Source: Planctomycetota bacterium (GTDB lineage: Bacteria > Planctomycetota > Planctomycetia > Planctomycetales > Planctomycetaceae). From it: 6,084 bases of DNA. Where the stretch lies: NCBI GenBank assembly GCA_013151585.1, contig JAADHY010000469.1:1-6084 (forward strand), given 5' to 3'. The notes under the pieces are model-generated. The model was not told where the DNA came from and ran no database searches. It saw only the letters and a program-made list of their open reading frames with translations. Position numbers and translations under genes: made by a program. This document shows positions 1 to 6,084 of this stretch, one piece after another (within the stretch, counting starts at the first letter, position 1; each line of letters starts with the position of its first letter).

Positions 1-754
1 GGGCGATCGTTTGCAGGTGGCCTGCCAATGCTGTGCGCGGATAGCTGGGACCGGCCTCTTTTGCCTGAACAAGTTCGGCCATCCGGTCGGCCGAGAGATA
101 GGCGTTTTGCAGTGTGCCACGCACGAATTCGACTAGCGGTTCATCTTGTTCTTGCAATGAACCGACTCGGGCAGCGGCCGGATCGAGCAGCAAGTCTTCC
201 GGAGTTTGCATCGCTAGCGACACTGAACGCCGACCGCGTAGTGCGATCGGCACGTCGCCATTGCCTATGAACACGCTGTCGGCAACATTGTTCGGTTGGG
301 CCGAGGAGTCGAGCGAACGGCCAAGCCAACCGTGACTTTGTGTCTCTGGCTCCACCAGACTGGCAGTTTGCCAAATTGCTCCACTGCGAAAATGCGAGAG
401 ATCGGGGTTGGAATAGCCCACGCCCTGAATGATCGCCAAACGGTCGGAGTCGAGTAATTCTCCCAAGCCTCGTAGCGACCGCTGGAGGCCCACCGAGTCG
501 TTGATCTTGATGAGCCGATCGGTCGGCAGACGAAGTTTATCGCGATGTTTTGCGTAACCTTCATCGGCGTAGGGCACGACCGTATTGATGCCATCGTTTC
601 CTCCGTCGAGAAACAGAACCACCAAAATACGGTCGTCCGGCTTTGCCTCTGCCGCAATCGCCGTTTTGGCGAGAAATCCGGGCAGCGTGGGAGTCAGCGA
701 GATCAGGGCTGAGTTACGTACTGTCGATTGAAGAAATTGACGACGATTTTGCAT
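1..754 (-). CDS. DUF1501 family protein, 5' part only (runs off the left edge)
   Basis: The first 251 residues are visible and the frame is still open at position 2, so the stop lies outside the window. The start is the ATG at 754-752, preceded by a strong GAGGAG ribosome site (762-767) with a 7-nt spacer. The N-terminus has a Tat-like signal: N-R-R-Q-F-L at residues 3-8, a modestly hydrophobic stretch, and a possible A-x-A cleavage site near residues 35-37. This predicts export in folded form. Family hallmarks are VVLFLDGGNDGINTVVPY (residues 45-62) and GVGYSNPDLSHFRSGAIW (111-128). DUF1501 proteins are usually about 400-450 aa, so a little over half is present. From memory, the family is related to the alkaline phosphatase/sulfatase superfamily; D50 and H121 are therefore possible metal or active-site residues, which is inference. 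Its true function is unknown. It follows the DUF1800 gene by 32 nt, the usual partner order, and is probably co-transcribed with it. Confidence 0.95.
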   Translation of the reverse strand, partial: MQNRRQFLQSTVRNSALISLTPTLPGFLAKTAIAAEAKPDDRILVVLFLDGGNDGINTVVPYADEGYAKHRDKLRLPTDRLIKINDSVGLQRSLRGLGELLDSDRLAIIQGVGYSNPDLSHFRSGAIWQTASLVEPETQSHGWLGRSLDSSAQPNNVADSVFIGNGDVPIALRGRRSVSLAMQTPEDLLLDPAAARVGSLQEQDEPLVEFVRGTLQNAYLSADRMAELVQAKEAGPSYPRTALAGHLQTIA

Positions 755-786
755 GACGATTCTCCTCGTAATTCTCGGTTGCCCGG

Positions 787-2193
787 TTATGCCAGTTGAG
801 CTTCAGCGGAACTAAAAATTCCCGCCACTGCTTTACGCAATAACTCCGCGTCATCTTTTACATGAGGCTTCAGTTTCTCCAGAAGCCGCTCGCACCAGCC
901 ATCGCTCGGCTGACCGCCCAGGAGTAGGTCGGCGTGAAAACGCACGATCTGCAAAGCGTCGGTGTCCTGACCATGTTTTGCTGCCAGGCGAGTCGGATCG
1001 AAAGGTTGGCCAGTGGACGAAAGCTTTCCTTCGACCAACGCGGTAGCAAAATTAATGCGTCCGAGCGCCGTTCGAGCATTGAGCCATGACCGGCCTTCGT
1101 TCCAGCCACCCACATTTGGCGGATAGAAAAGATCCTGCCCCAGACGCCCCACCCATTCCGCGAGTGCGACCGTGCTGGGCGCCGGGTCAAGCATTTCCAA
1201 AGCCCTCACCGCGCCGATGACATACTCGGCCGGTCCCAAAATCCGCCCACCCAAATTCTCCGCAGCATGAAACTTCTGACTGCGAAGCACCGTTTCCACT
1301 GCCCAGCCAATGTCGAGTTTTCGCTCAGTCAGCCCAGCGGCAAGAGCCTCGATGGCCTCACCGCCAGCAGTCGCCTCGCCGAAAAACATCGAGCAGATCC
1401 GCCATGCCAGACGTTTGGCCGTGGCCGAATGGGCCAGCAGGATGTCGACGAGATCGTCGCCATCGAAGTTGCCCGTGCGACTGAGGATCGTTTTTTCACC
1501 CTCATCGTGCAGCGATTCGAGGTTGCGAAATTTATTTTGCCGAACCATCCAACCTGTCAGAGCCCTTGCCGCTTCCTTCACGTCGTCCTCGCTGTAGTTG
1601 CCAATACCCAGCGTGAACAACTCCATCAACTCCCGCGCGAGGTTCTCGTTCGGTTGTCCGGCCCGATTGGAGGATGCGTCCAGCCATTCCAGTAGAGCCG
1701 GATCATGCACGATGTCTCTGAGCAGCACGCCGAACGGTGACAGAGCATGCGTGCGCAGAGTGTCGTTCTGCTGCTTCATCAACCGCAGATCGTGGAGCTT
1801 GAGGTTGCTCGTGGCGAAGTGGTTGTGCCACGTCAGCGTCAGCCGCTCTTCGAGCGGATGCGGCGAGAACAAACACCGATACAACCACCACGCCTGCAAC
1901 CGCTCCGCACTCCCCGAATCGACCGCCGCTGCACCGATCACCCCCGCCAACTGCTCAAATCCTTCCGGCACCCCCTCCGCCCGCACCTTCCCGTCTATGA
2001 CCCGCGTGACTGCCGCCGCCGGCCCCTGAGCCAGATCCCGCTGAATCTCACTCCAGCACGCTCCGAACACCACTCGCCGATGCAGATGCACCACCCGCCG
2101 CAGGTTCCACGGCGCGTCGTCGTCCGGCTCATACGGCGTCCAAACCGAGACGGTGTCTGTTTCGTTCGTCACATTCGTCAGCGGCTCAGTCAT
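787..2193 (-). CDS. DUF1800 family protein
   Basis: This is a 468-residue protein of full family length, in the M-T-E-P-L reading. Hallmarks in order: WNLRRVVHLHRRVVFG (29-44), the N-terminal DUF1800 motif; LTWHNHFATSN (120-130); PNENLARELMELFTLG (181-196); VKEAARALTGW (205-215); GNFDGDDLVDILL (241-253); FYPPNVGGW (356-364); and a typical C-terminal end, IFSSAEAQLA. The frame extends upstream to an ATG at 2226, but that start has no ribosome site and overlaps the preceding gene by 41 nt. The ATG at 2199 sits only 2 nt from the GAGGG element. The ATG at 2193-2191 has an 8-nt spacer and overlaps the upstream stop as ATGACTGA, so it is preferred. No Tat or Sec signal is visible at the N-terminus, unlike its DUF1501 partner. 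The molecular function is not established. The family commonly sits directly before DUF1501, as here, which suggests a joint role, possibly at the cell surface. Confidence 0.93.
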   Translation of the reverse strand: MTEPLTNVTNETDTVSVWTPYEPDDDAPWNLRRVVHLHRRVVFGACWSEIQRDLAQGPAAAVTRVIDGKVRAEGVPEGFEQLAGVIGAAAVDSGSAERLQAWWLYRCLFSPHPLEERLTLTWHNHFATSNLKLHDLRLMKQQNDTLRTHALSPFGVLLRDIVHDPALLEWLDASSNRAGQPNENLARELMELFTLGIGNYSEDDVKEAARALTGWMVRQNKFRNLESLHDEGEKTILSRTGNFDGDDLVDILLAHSATAKRLAWRICSMFFGEATAGGEAIEALAAGLTERKLDIGWAVETVLRSQKFHAAENLGGRILGPAEYVIGAVRALEMLDPAPSTVALAEWVGRLGQDLFYPPNVGGWNEGRSWLNARTALGRINFATALVEGKLSSTGQPFDPTRLAAKHGQDTDALQIVRFHADLLLGGQPSDGWCERLLEKLKPHVKDDAELLRKAVAGIFSSAEAQLA

Positions 2194-5100
2194 TGACATC
2201 GCCCTCGCTGTCCGGTCCGGTGACATCGCCGAGTTCGATGACGTCGCCCGGTTTGGCAGCAGTCAGGTCAATCGTGAAGCGGTTGCCTACGTTGGTGAAA
2301 GTTGCGTTAACCGCGTTCATCTTGTATACGAGGCCGGCGGTCAGGCCCTTGATATCGAAGCGGCCCTCGTCATCGGTGTAGCACCAGTGAATGCTGAACT
2401 TCACTGGCGGATACTTTTCGTTAGATAGAGTACATTTCTCGCAATTAAGAAAGTAACGCGCCGCGGGAAGATCGGTTTCGATTTCGATCAGGCGTCCTGT
2501 GACTCGGACAGACGGCCCGAGCGTGACCACGATCTCCTCCGGGGCGTCTCCTTCGAGGCGGTACTGGCCGACGAGCGTTTCGTCCTTATTCTTGAAGAAC
2601 AATTGCCGCGGGCCTTTTCCGTCGTAGCCGTTGACGGTGAACCGATCGGTCAAGCGAACTTTATCCTGATATTTCGGCCTCCAGTACCCGTCTAGTTCGG
2701 TCTGTCCAAGGACATGGAGGTCAGAGATTGGTTTCCCGCGGGGTCCGACGACGCGGCCCGGAATTGAGACGCCGGCATCGAACACAAGATCAGAGGTAAA
2801 CGAGATCGCGTCGCTAGCTGGATCGATCTGTTTCACAAGGTGCCAGTCTCGGACTGGCAGGCGGAAGAGCGACGTGGGAATAGAGACGCCCGACGCATCG
2901 TAACCGTCAATCGTCTCGGCACCGACTGCCAAGGGATAGCCCGGAACCTGCGACTTCACCAACAACACGCCGCGACCGGGCAGACCGAGCACACGGTAGC
3001 GGCCGTCACTGTCGGTCCGGTATCGCTGCTCGAGCCAGCCATGATCCAGCGCCAGTTTGTCCAGCGCGTGGGGATTCTTTTCCAGAGCCATATAGTCGAC
3101 CGTCGCTGAGACCGGTTCGCCGCTCTGTTTGTCGGTGACGCGTCCTTCAATCCAGATGCCGCGCTTCACCTGAATCTCGATGCGCTTCGCATCGCCGTCC
3201 TCAATACTCAGCGAGACGTCCTGTGCCGTCATCGGCAGGAACGGCTCAGACTTTCGCGGCACCACTTCGAGCACATGTCCCTCCCCCGGCGGCATGCCGG
3301 TGATGCGGAAGCGGCCTTGCCCGTCGGTCACCGCTCGCATGTGGCGCGTATCCAGCCGCAACCGCGCGCCCTGCTTGAACAGACGCTCAACAGACACCAG
3401 TACGCTGGCGACCGGCTGGCCCGTGTCATAGTCCGTGACAACCCCTTCGACCGGGACCGAGGGGCCGACCGCATAGGTGAAGTCCCGTCCCACGAAAACG
3501 TATTTCGCTCCGCCAGGATAATGTTTGAATTGCGGCAGGCTCACCGTCTCCATCTCGCGGCCGAGGACAGACACTGGGCGGGCTTCCACACGATCGGCGT
3601 CGAAGACGAGCGTGACCAGTTGATCGTCGCCGATGCCGCGAATTTCGAATTCGCCATTTTCGTCCGTCGTCACCGGCGGGATGAACTTTTGCAGCTCGCT
3701 TCTGGCGAGTCCCCCGACGCCGACGCTCAATGACTCATACATCTCCTGCGTCCATGACATCTCGAACGCCTTCAACAAACGCGGGACGTCGGGCTGATTG
3801 AGGCTCTCGACCAACACCGTCACCTTCGGCAGCGGCTGGCCTTCCAGATCGACCAGCCGCCCCCGCACGGGCTGCGATTCCGGCCGCAACTTGAGTGCCC
3901 GGCTGGCGAACCTCCCGTCCCCCAGCGCCCGGTCGATCTGGAAGGCCAGCATGTCCCTCTTCTCGCTTGGATTGTCCTCAAACACATCCAGTGGCATCCA
4001 ATCCAGACCGCGCCCTTCAGCCGTTGCCACCAATTGCGCCCGCGTCTGCGAGAACTGAAGTCGCTTGCGGATCTCCTGAGTCATCACCGCATCGAGCACA
4101 ACCTCAAACCGTCCCTGCTCATCCGCCGTCCCCAACTCGCGCAGTAGTCCCTCCCTATTCTCCCTATTCTTCTCGCTATTGGACTCGTACGACGTCACGG
4201 CCAGCCAAATCTTCGCCCCGGCAATCGGTTCACCTTGTGGCGTCTCCACACGCCCGGAATACGACCGTGGTTTTGTCGAGATTTGACGATTTGCCACTGG
4301 CGAATCATCGCCGAGTGTGGTCTCTTCCACGGACTCTTTGGGTGTCGCGACCCCTGAATCGTCCTCACGCCGCTGCTGATCTTTCGCGATGGCCTTTTTG
4401 CCTTGCGCACCGATCAAACCAACACCGAGAGTGAGCAGAGTACCCATCATCACAATGCCGATCACTGCGCCAATTCGCGTGCGAATCGATAAACTCCGCG
4501 ACGTATCCATGATGCGGGTTACACGGTGACCGAGCGAGCTGCGGAAAGCGGCCATGCCTACTCCGACTGTTTGCGCGGTCCAGTCGAGCTGCATTTGCGT
4601 AGCGACGTCGACGAGCGTATTGGCGTAACTGCTTCGGTCCAGGCCGTGATGGACGACCAGGTCGTCGCACACATCGTCGGCCGCGTCGATGATTTGGCGA
4701 ACTAGCAGCCACGCCAGCGGCTGGGGCCAGATCAGTGCCGTGGCCAATTGGCCCAGCAAGTTCCATAAACAATCGCCCCGTTTGAGGTGAGCCAGTTCGT
4801 GGGTGAGAATATCACGCAGTGACGCTTCGTCCGATTTGCATTCGGCCGGCACGAGTATTGCCGGTCGCATCCATCCGACCAGACAGGGGCTTTTCACTTT
4901 GGTGCTGACGAGTAGCGGCGGTGAGATGACATTCATCGTCGCGGCCAGATGGTGACACATACCGGTGGAAAACTGATCTGCCGGTGCTGCCTGCCGTCGA
5001 TAGCGTGCCATCAGAAAATAAGCAATGGCCAATCTCGCCAGCAGAAGTGAAGACACGCCGATCCATGTGGCTGATAGAAGTACACCAAGCCACGTTGGAA

Positions 5101-5590
5101 AAGAGAGTGTCCGGCCTCGTTCGCTCTGCGGTGGCTCGTCGGCAGGTAACGTCGGAGCAGCCTCGACAGGAGTGATCGTTTCCGCTGCCAGCATCGGGGG
5201 ATCGCTCGCCAATGCCAGCTCCGATGGAAGGAAGCCTTGGTCCAAATCGCCAGACGAGCTGGAGAGGTGATGATTCGTTATCGGCAATGTCAAAGCAACG
5301 GCTGGACGGTTGGTTTCAGTCGGCCGAGCCACGGTATCGTGTAGCTTCCAAGTCAGGGAAACACCTTCCACACCGGCCCAGGTCAAACCGAGCGTTACTA
5401 CGGGACAAATCAACACGCTGGCCAAAGTGAACCGCAGCACAGCAGACTGTACCGCCGCACCCCGCCGCCGTAACAGCCGCGACGCCACTAGCCCGACGGC
5501 AATCAACAACGTCGATTGCACGAGCAGATTCAGGCCCACCGTCATCACGACCGTCGCAATGTCGTCGTTAGAAATGTATGTCTCGAACAT
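2186..5590 (-). CDS. M56 family (BlaR1/MecR1-like) membrane metallopeptidase with a carboxypeptidase-regulatory-like module array
   Basis: The product has 1134 residues, about twice the length of BlaR1/MecR1. Four membrane segments are visible at about 16-38, 51-72, 167-195 and 374-396, with Arg-rich flanks (39-50, 196-200) consistent with the BlaR1 topology. The zinc peptidase domain between segments 3 and 4 carries HELAH (264-268), followed by DDVCDD (305-310) where the third zinc ligand is expected, and a family-typical VGVGMAAFRSSLGHRVTRI stretch (342-360). A Pro/Ser/Thr-rich outer loop covers about 73-165. After segment 4 and a charged linker come about six beta-sandwich modules, starting near residues 442, 573, 710, 811, 939 and 1025. 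Most show a G-R/V-V...G-x-P opening and a T-D-x-x-G-R/E-F-x-I-x-G strand. No penicillin-binding sensor domain is recognised. By analogy it would sense an extracytoplasmic signal and inactivate the repressor encoded 25 nt upstream; the ligand is unknown. The start is supported by GAGAGGA (5597-5603), 6 nt before the ATG. Confidence 0.93.
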   Translation of the reverse strand: MFETYISNDDIATVVMTVGLNLLVQSTLLIAVGLVASRLLRRRGAAVQSAVLRFTLASVLICPVVTLGLTWAGVEGVSLTWKLHDTVARPTETNRPAVALTLPITNHHLSSSSGDLDQGFLPSELALASDPPMLAAETITPVEAAPTLPADEPPQSERGRTLSFPTWLGVLLSATWIGVSSLLLARLAIAYFLMARYRRQAAPADQFSTGMCHHLAATMNVISPPLLVSTKVKSPCLVGWMRPAILVPAECKSDEASLRDILTHELAHLKRGDCLWNLLGQLATALIWPQPLAWLLVRQIIDAADDVCDDLVVHHGLDRSSYANTLVDVATQMQLDWTAQTVGVGMAAFRSSLGHRVTRIMDTSRSLSIRTRIGAVIGIVMMGTLLTLGVGLIGAQGKKAIAKDQQRREDDSGVATPKESVEETTLGDDSPVANRQISTKPRSYSGRVETPQGEPIAGAKIWLAVTSYESNSEKNRENREGLLRELGTADEQGRFEVVLDAVMTQEIRKRLQFSQTRAQLVATAEGRGLDWMPLDVFEDNPSEKRDMLAFQIDRALGDGRFASRALKLRPESQPVRGRLVDLEGQPLPKVTVLVESLNQPDVPRLLKAFEMSWTQEMYESLSVGVGGLARSELQKFIPPVTTDENGEFEIRGIGDDQLVTLVFDADRVEARPVSVLGREMETVSLPQFKHYPGGAKYVFVGRDFTYAVGPSVPVEGVVTDYDTGQPVASVLVSVERLFKQGARLRLDTRHMRAVTDGQGRFRITGMPPGEGHVLEVVPRKSEPFLPMTAQDVSLSIEDGDAKRIEIQVKRGIWIEGRVTDKQSGEPVSATVDYMALEKNPHALDKLALDHGWLEQRYRTDSDGRYRVLGLPGRGVLLVKSQVPGYPLAVGAETIDGYDASGVSIPTSLFRLPVRDWHLVKQIDPASDAISFTSDLVFDAGVSIPGRVVGPRGKPISDLHVLGQTELDGYWRPKYQDKVRLTDRFTVNGYDGKGPRQLFFKNKDETLVGQYRLEGDAPEEIVVTLGPSVRVTGRLIEIETDLPAARYFLNCEKCTLSNEKYPPVKFSIHWCYTDDEGRFDIKGLTAGLVYKMNAVNATFTNVGNRFTIDLTAAKPGDVIELGDVTGPDSEGDVND
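2202..2206 (-). promoter_or_regulatory. Ribosome binding site for the DUF1800 gene, inside the end of the peptidase gene
   Basis: On the minus strand the bases read GAGGG, 8 nt before the ATG at 2193 and 2 nt before the ATG at 2199. The spacing decides in favour of the 2193 start. It lies within the last codons of the upstream gene, so translation of the two genes is probably coupled. Confidence 0.55.
4152..4169. repeat. Perfect 9-bp tandem repeat inside the peptidase gene
   Basis: TCCCTATTC occurs twice back to back (4152-4160 and 4161-4169), with a degenerate third copy (TCGCTATT) at 4173-4180. The unit is three codons long, so copy-number change would keep the frame. It encodes the N-R-E-N-R-E stretch at residues 475-480, in a likely surface loop of the first beta-sandwich module. 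Confidence 0.8.
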
Positions 5591-5615
5591 CGTATTTCCT
5601 CTCGTTCCGCTAAGG

Positions 5616-5990
5616 TTATTTCTTGTTTTTTGGGCCGATCAGGCGGCGTATTTCCTCTAGCTCACTTTCTTCGATTCGCTCATTTTTGAGCAGATAGGCG
5701 ACCAGGCCAGCGGCGCTGCCGTCGAAGACTCTTTCGAGCAAGTCTCGCGTTGCCTTGCGAACGACCTTTTGCTCCTTGATGGTGGCGTGGAACAAAAACG
5801 TGCGTCCCTCCGCCTTATGGGCCGCCACTCCCTTGGCCTCCAACTTGCGTAGCAGCGTTTGTACTGTGCTATGCGCGATCGGTTCATCTTCGTTGAGCGC
5901 AGCGGTAATCTCACGGGCGGTCGCCTGCTTGCGGTCCCAAAGAACCTGCATGATTCGCAGTTGCACTCGCCCTACTCCAGGCGTGGACAT
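5616..5990 (-). CDS. BlaI/MecI/CopY-family transcriptional repressor
   Basis: The 124-residue protein has the usual length for the family. The N-terminal winged helix covers residues 5-71: first helix VQLRIMQVLW (9-18), second helix ATAREITAAL (23-32), recognition helix AHSTVQTLLRKLEAKG (39-54), and a wing ending in GRTFLFHATI (62-71). Residues 73-118 form the helical dimerisation region, rich in Glu and Leu, with a basic tail (PKNKK). The ATG at 5990-5988 is preceded by GGGAG (5997-6001) with a 6-nt spacer. Family members bind dyad operators as dimers and are released after cleavage triggered by a BlaR1-type peptidase, which is encoded directly downstream here. The palindrome within 50 nt upstream of its start suggests autoregulation. 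No beta-lactamase gene is nearby, so the regulon is probably not the classical one. The family is certain; the target genes beyond this operon are not visible. Confidence 0.96.
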   Translation of the reverse strand: MSTPGVGRVQLRIMQVLWDRKQATAREITAALNEDEPIAHSTVQTLLRKLEAKGVAAHKAEGRTFLFHATIKEQKVVRKATRDLLERVFDGSAAGLVAYLLKNERIEESELEEIRRLIGPKNKK

Positions 5991-6010
5991 GTTTCACTCC
6001 CTTGGTTTAC

Positions 6011-6028
6011 GGGTCTCGTTTTCGACCC
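6011..6028. other. Short dyad in the leader of the repressor gene
   Basis: GGGTC (6011-6015) and GACCC (6024-6028) form an inverted repeat around an 8-nt centre, between the operator cluster and the ribosome site of the repressor gene. In the transcript it could form a small hairpin. It has no U-tract and is not a convincing terminator. It could be a second protein-binding dyad or chance. Confidence 0.35.
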
Positions 6029-6033
6029 CTGTC

Positions 6034-6063
6034 GTTTACCTTGGTAAATCTTTCCAGGTAAAC
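6034..6063. promoter_or_regulatory. Probable operator cluster for the BlaI-family repressor
   Basis: The core is TTTACC-TT-GGTAAA (6035-6048), an inverted repeat with perfect 6-bp arms. It has the same TAC-n4-GTA geometry as the TACA-nn-TGTA operators known for BlaI/MecI. A further GGTAAAC at 6057-6063 pairs with GTTTACC at 6034-6040 as 7-bp arms. Another GTTTAC half-site lies at 6005-6010, between this cluster and the start codon. The repeats are seen directly; the binding role is inferred from the position upstream of the repressor gene. Confidence 0.65.
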
Positions 6064-6075
6064 GCACGAAGTCAA
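6047..6075 (-). promoter_or_regulatory. Possible sigma70-like promoter for the operon
   Basis: On the minus strand TTGACT (6070-6075) matches the -35 consensus well. At 17 nt spacing lies AAGATT (6047-6052), a poor -10 match. The spacer and -10 overlap the palindrome cluster, which is where a repressor would block polymerase. The -10 is weak and planctomycete promoters are not well conserved, so this is tentative. Confidence 0.35.
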
Positions 6076-6084
6076 TAGTGTCCG

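Noticed and set aside
265..657. A 130-codon minus-strand open frame in the left part.
   Set aside because: It overlaps the DUF1501 gene on the same strand in another frame, and the DUF1501 frame carries clear family motifs and a good ribosome site. This frame has no recognisable motif.
755..786. A possible terminator or promoter between the DUF1800 and DUF1501 genes.
   Set aside because: The 32-nt gap holds a ribosome site but no inverted repeat with a T-tract and no promoter-like pair, so read-through is more likely.
1267..2196. Three plus-strand open frames of 142-149 codons (1267-1695, 1598-2029, 1747-2196).
   Set aside because: All are antisense to the DUF1800 gene, whose motifs run the full length. 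None shows a family motif.
3895..4434. A 179-codon plus-strand open frame antisense to the peptidase gene.
   Set aside because: It is rich in Pro, Arg and Ser, as expected for the complement of a GC-rich gene, and shows no domain. The opposite frame is a recognised protein throughout.
4365..4772. A 135-codon minus-strand open frame inside the peptidase gene.
   Set aside because: It lies in another frame of the same strand, over the zinc peptidase domain and fourth membrane segment, and is a shadow with a low-complexity Arg-rich product.
2186..5590. Reading the BlaI/M56 pair as a beta-lactam resistance locus.
   Set aside because: There is no beta-lactamase or penicillin-binding protein gene in the window and no recognisable penicillin-binding sensor in the peptidase.
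5755..6078. A 107-codon plus-strand open frame that could be a divergent gene at the right edge.
   Set aside because: It is antisense to the repressor gene and its control region, with no convincing start context or motif.

Overview
The window reads as a piece of a planctomycete chromosome. This is an inference from gene content: a BlaI-type repressor next to an M56 peptidase with a long array of carboxypeptidase-regulatory-like modules, and a DUF1800/DUF1501 pair, are combinations typical of that phylum. Base composition looks moderately GC-rich by eye; it was not calculated. All four real genes lie on the minus strand and are packed head to tail, so the window should be read from right to left.

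Layout in the direction of transcription. Positions 5991-6084 are an upstream control region with a TTGACT element and a cluster of TTTACC/GGTAAA half-sites. Positions 5616-5990 encode a 124-aa BlaI/MecI-family repressor. After a 25-nt gap, 2186-5590 encode a 1134-aa M56 (BlaR1/MecR1-like) membrane metallopeptidase. Its extracytoplasmic part is an array of about six beta-sandwich modules instead of a penicillin-binding sensor. A DUF1800 protein (787-2193) starts inside the last codons of the peptidase gene with an 8-nt ATGACTGA overlap. After 32 nt, a DUF1501 protein begins at 754 and runs off the left edge with 251 residues visible.

How the genes may work together: in the classical BlaR1/BlaI logic, a membrane sensor-peptidase relieves DNA binding by its partner repressor. 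Here that pair appears to head a transcription unit that also carries DUF1800 and DUF1501, two families that commonly occur together and have no firmly assigned function. The short gaps, the stop/start overlap and the single visible upstream operator region suggest one co-regulated operon whose inducer is unknown. No beta-lactamase gene, RNA gene, mobile element or CRISPR array was seen. Other reading frames covering these genes look like shadows.
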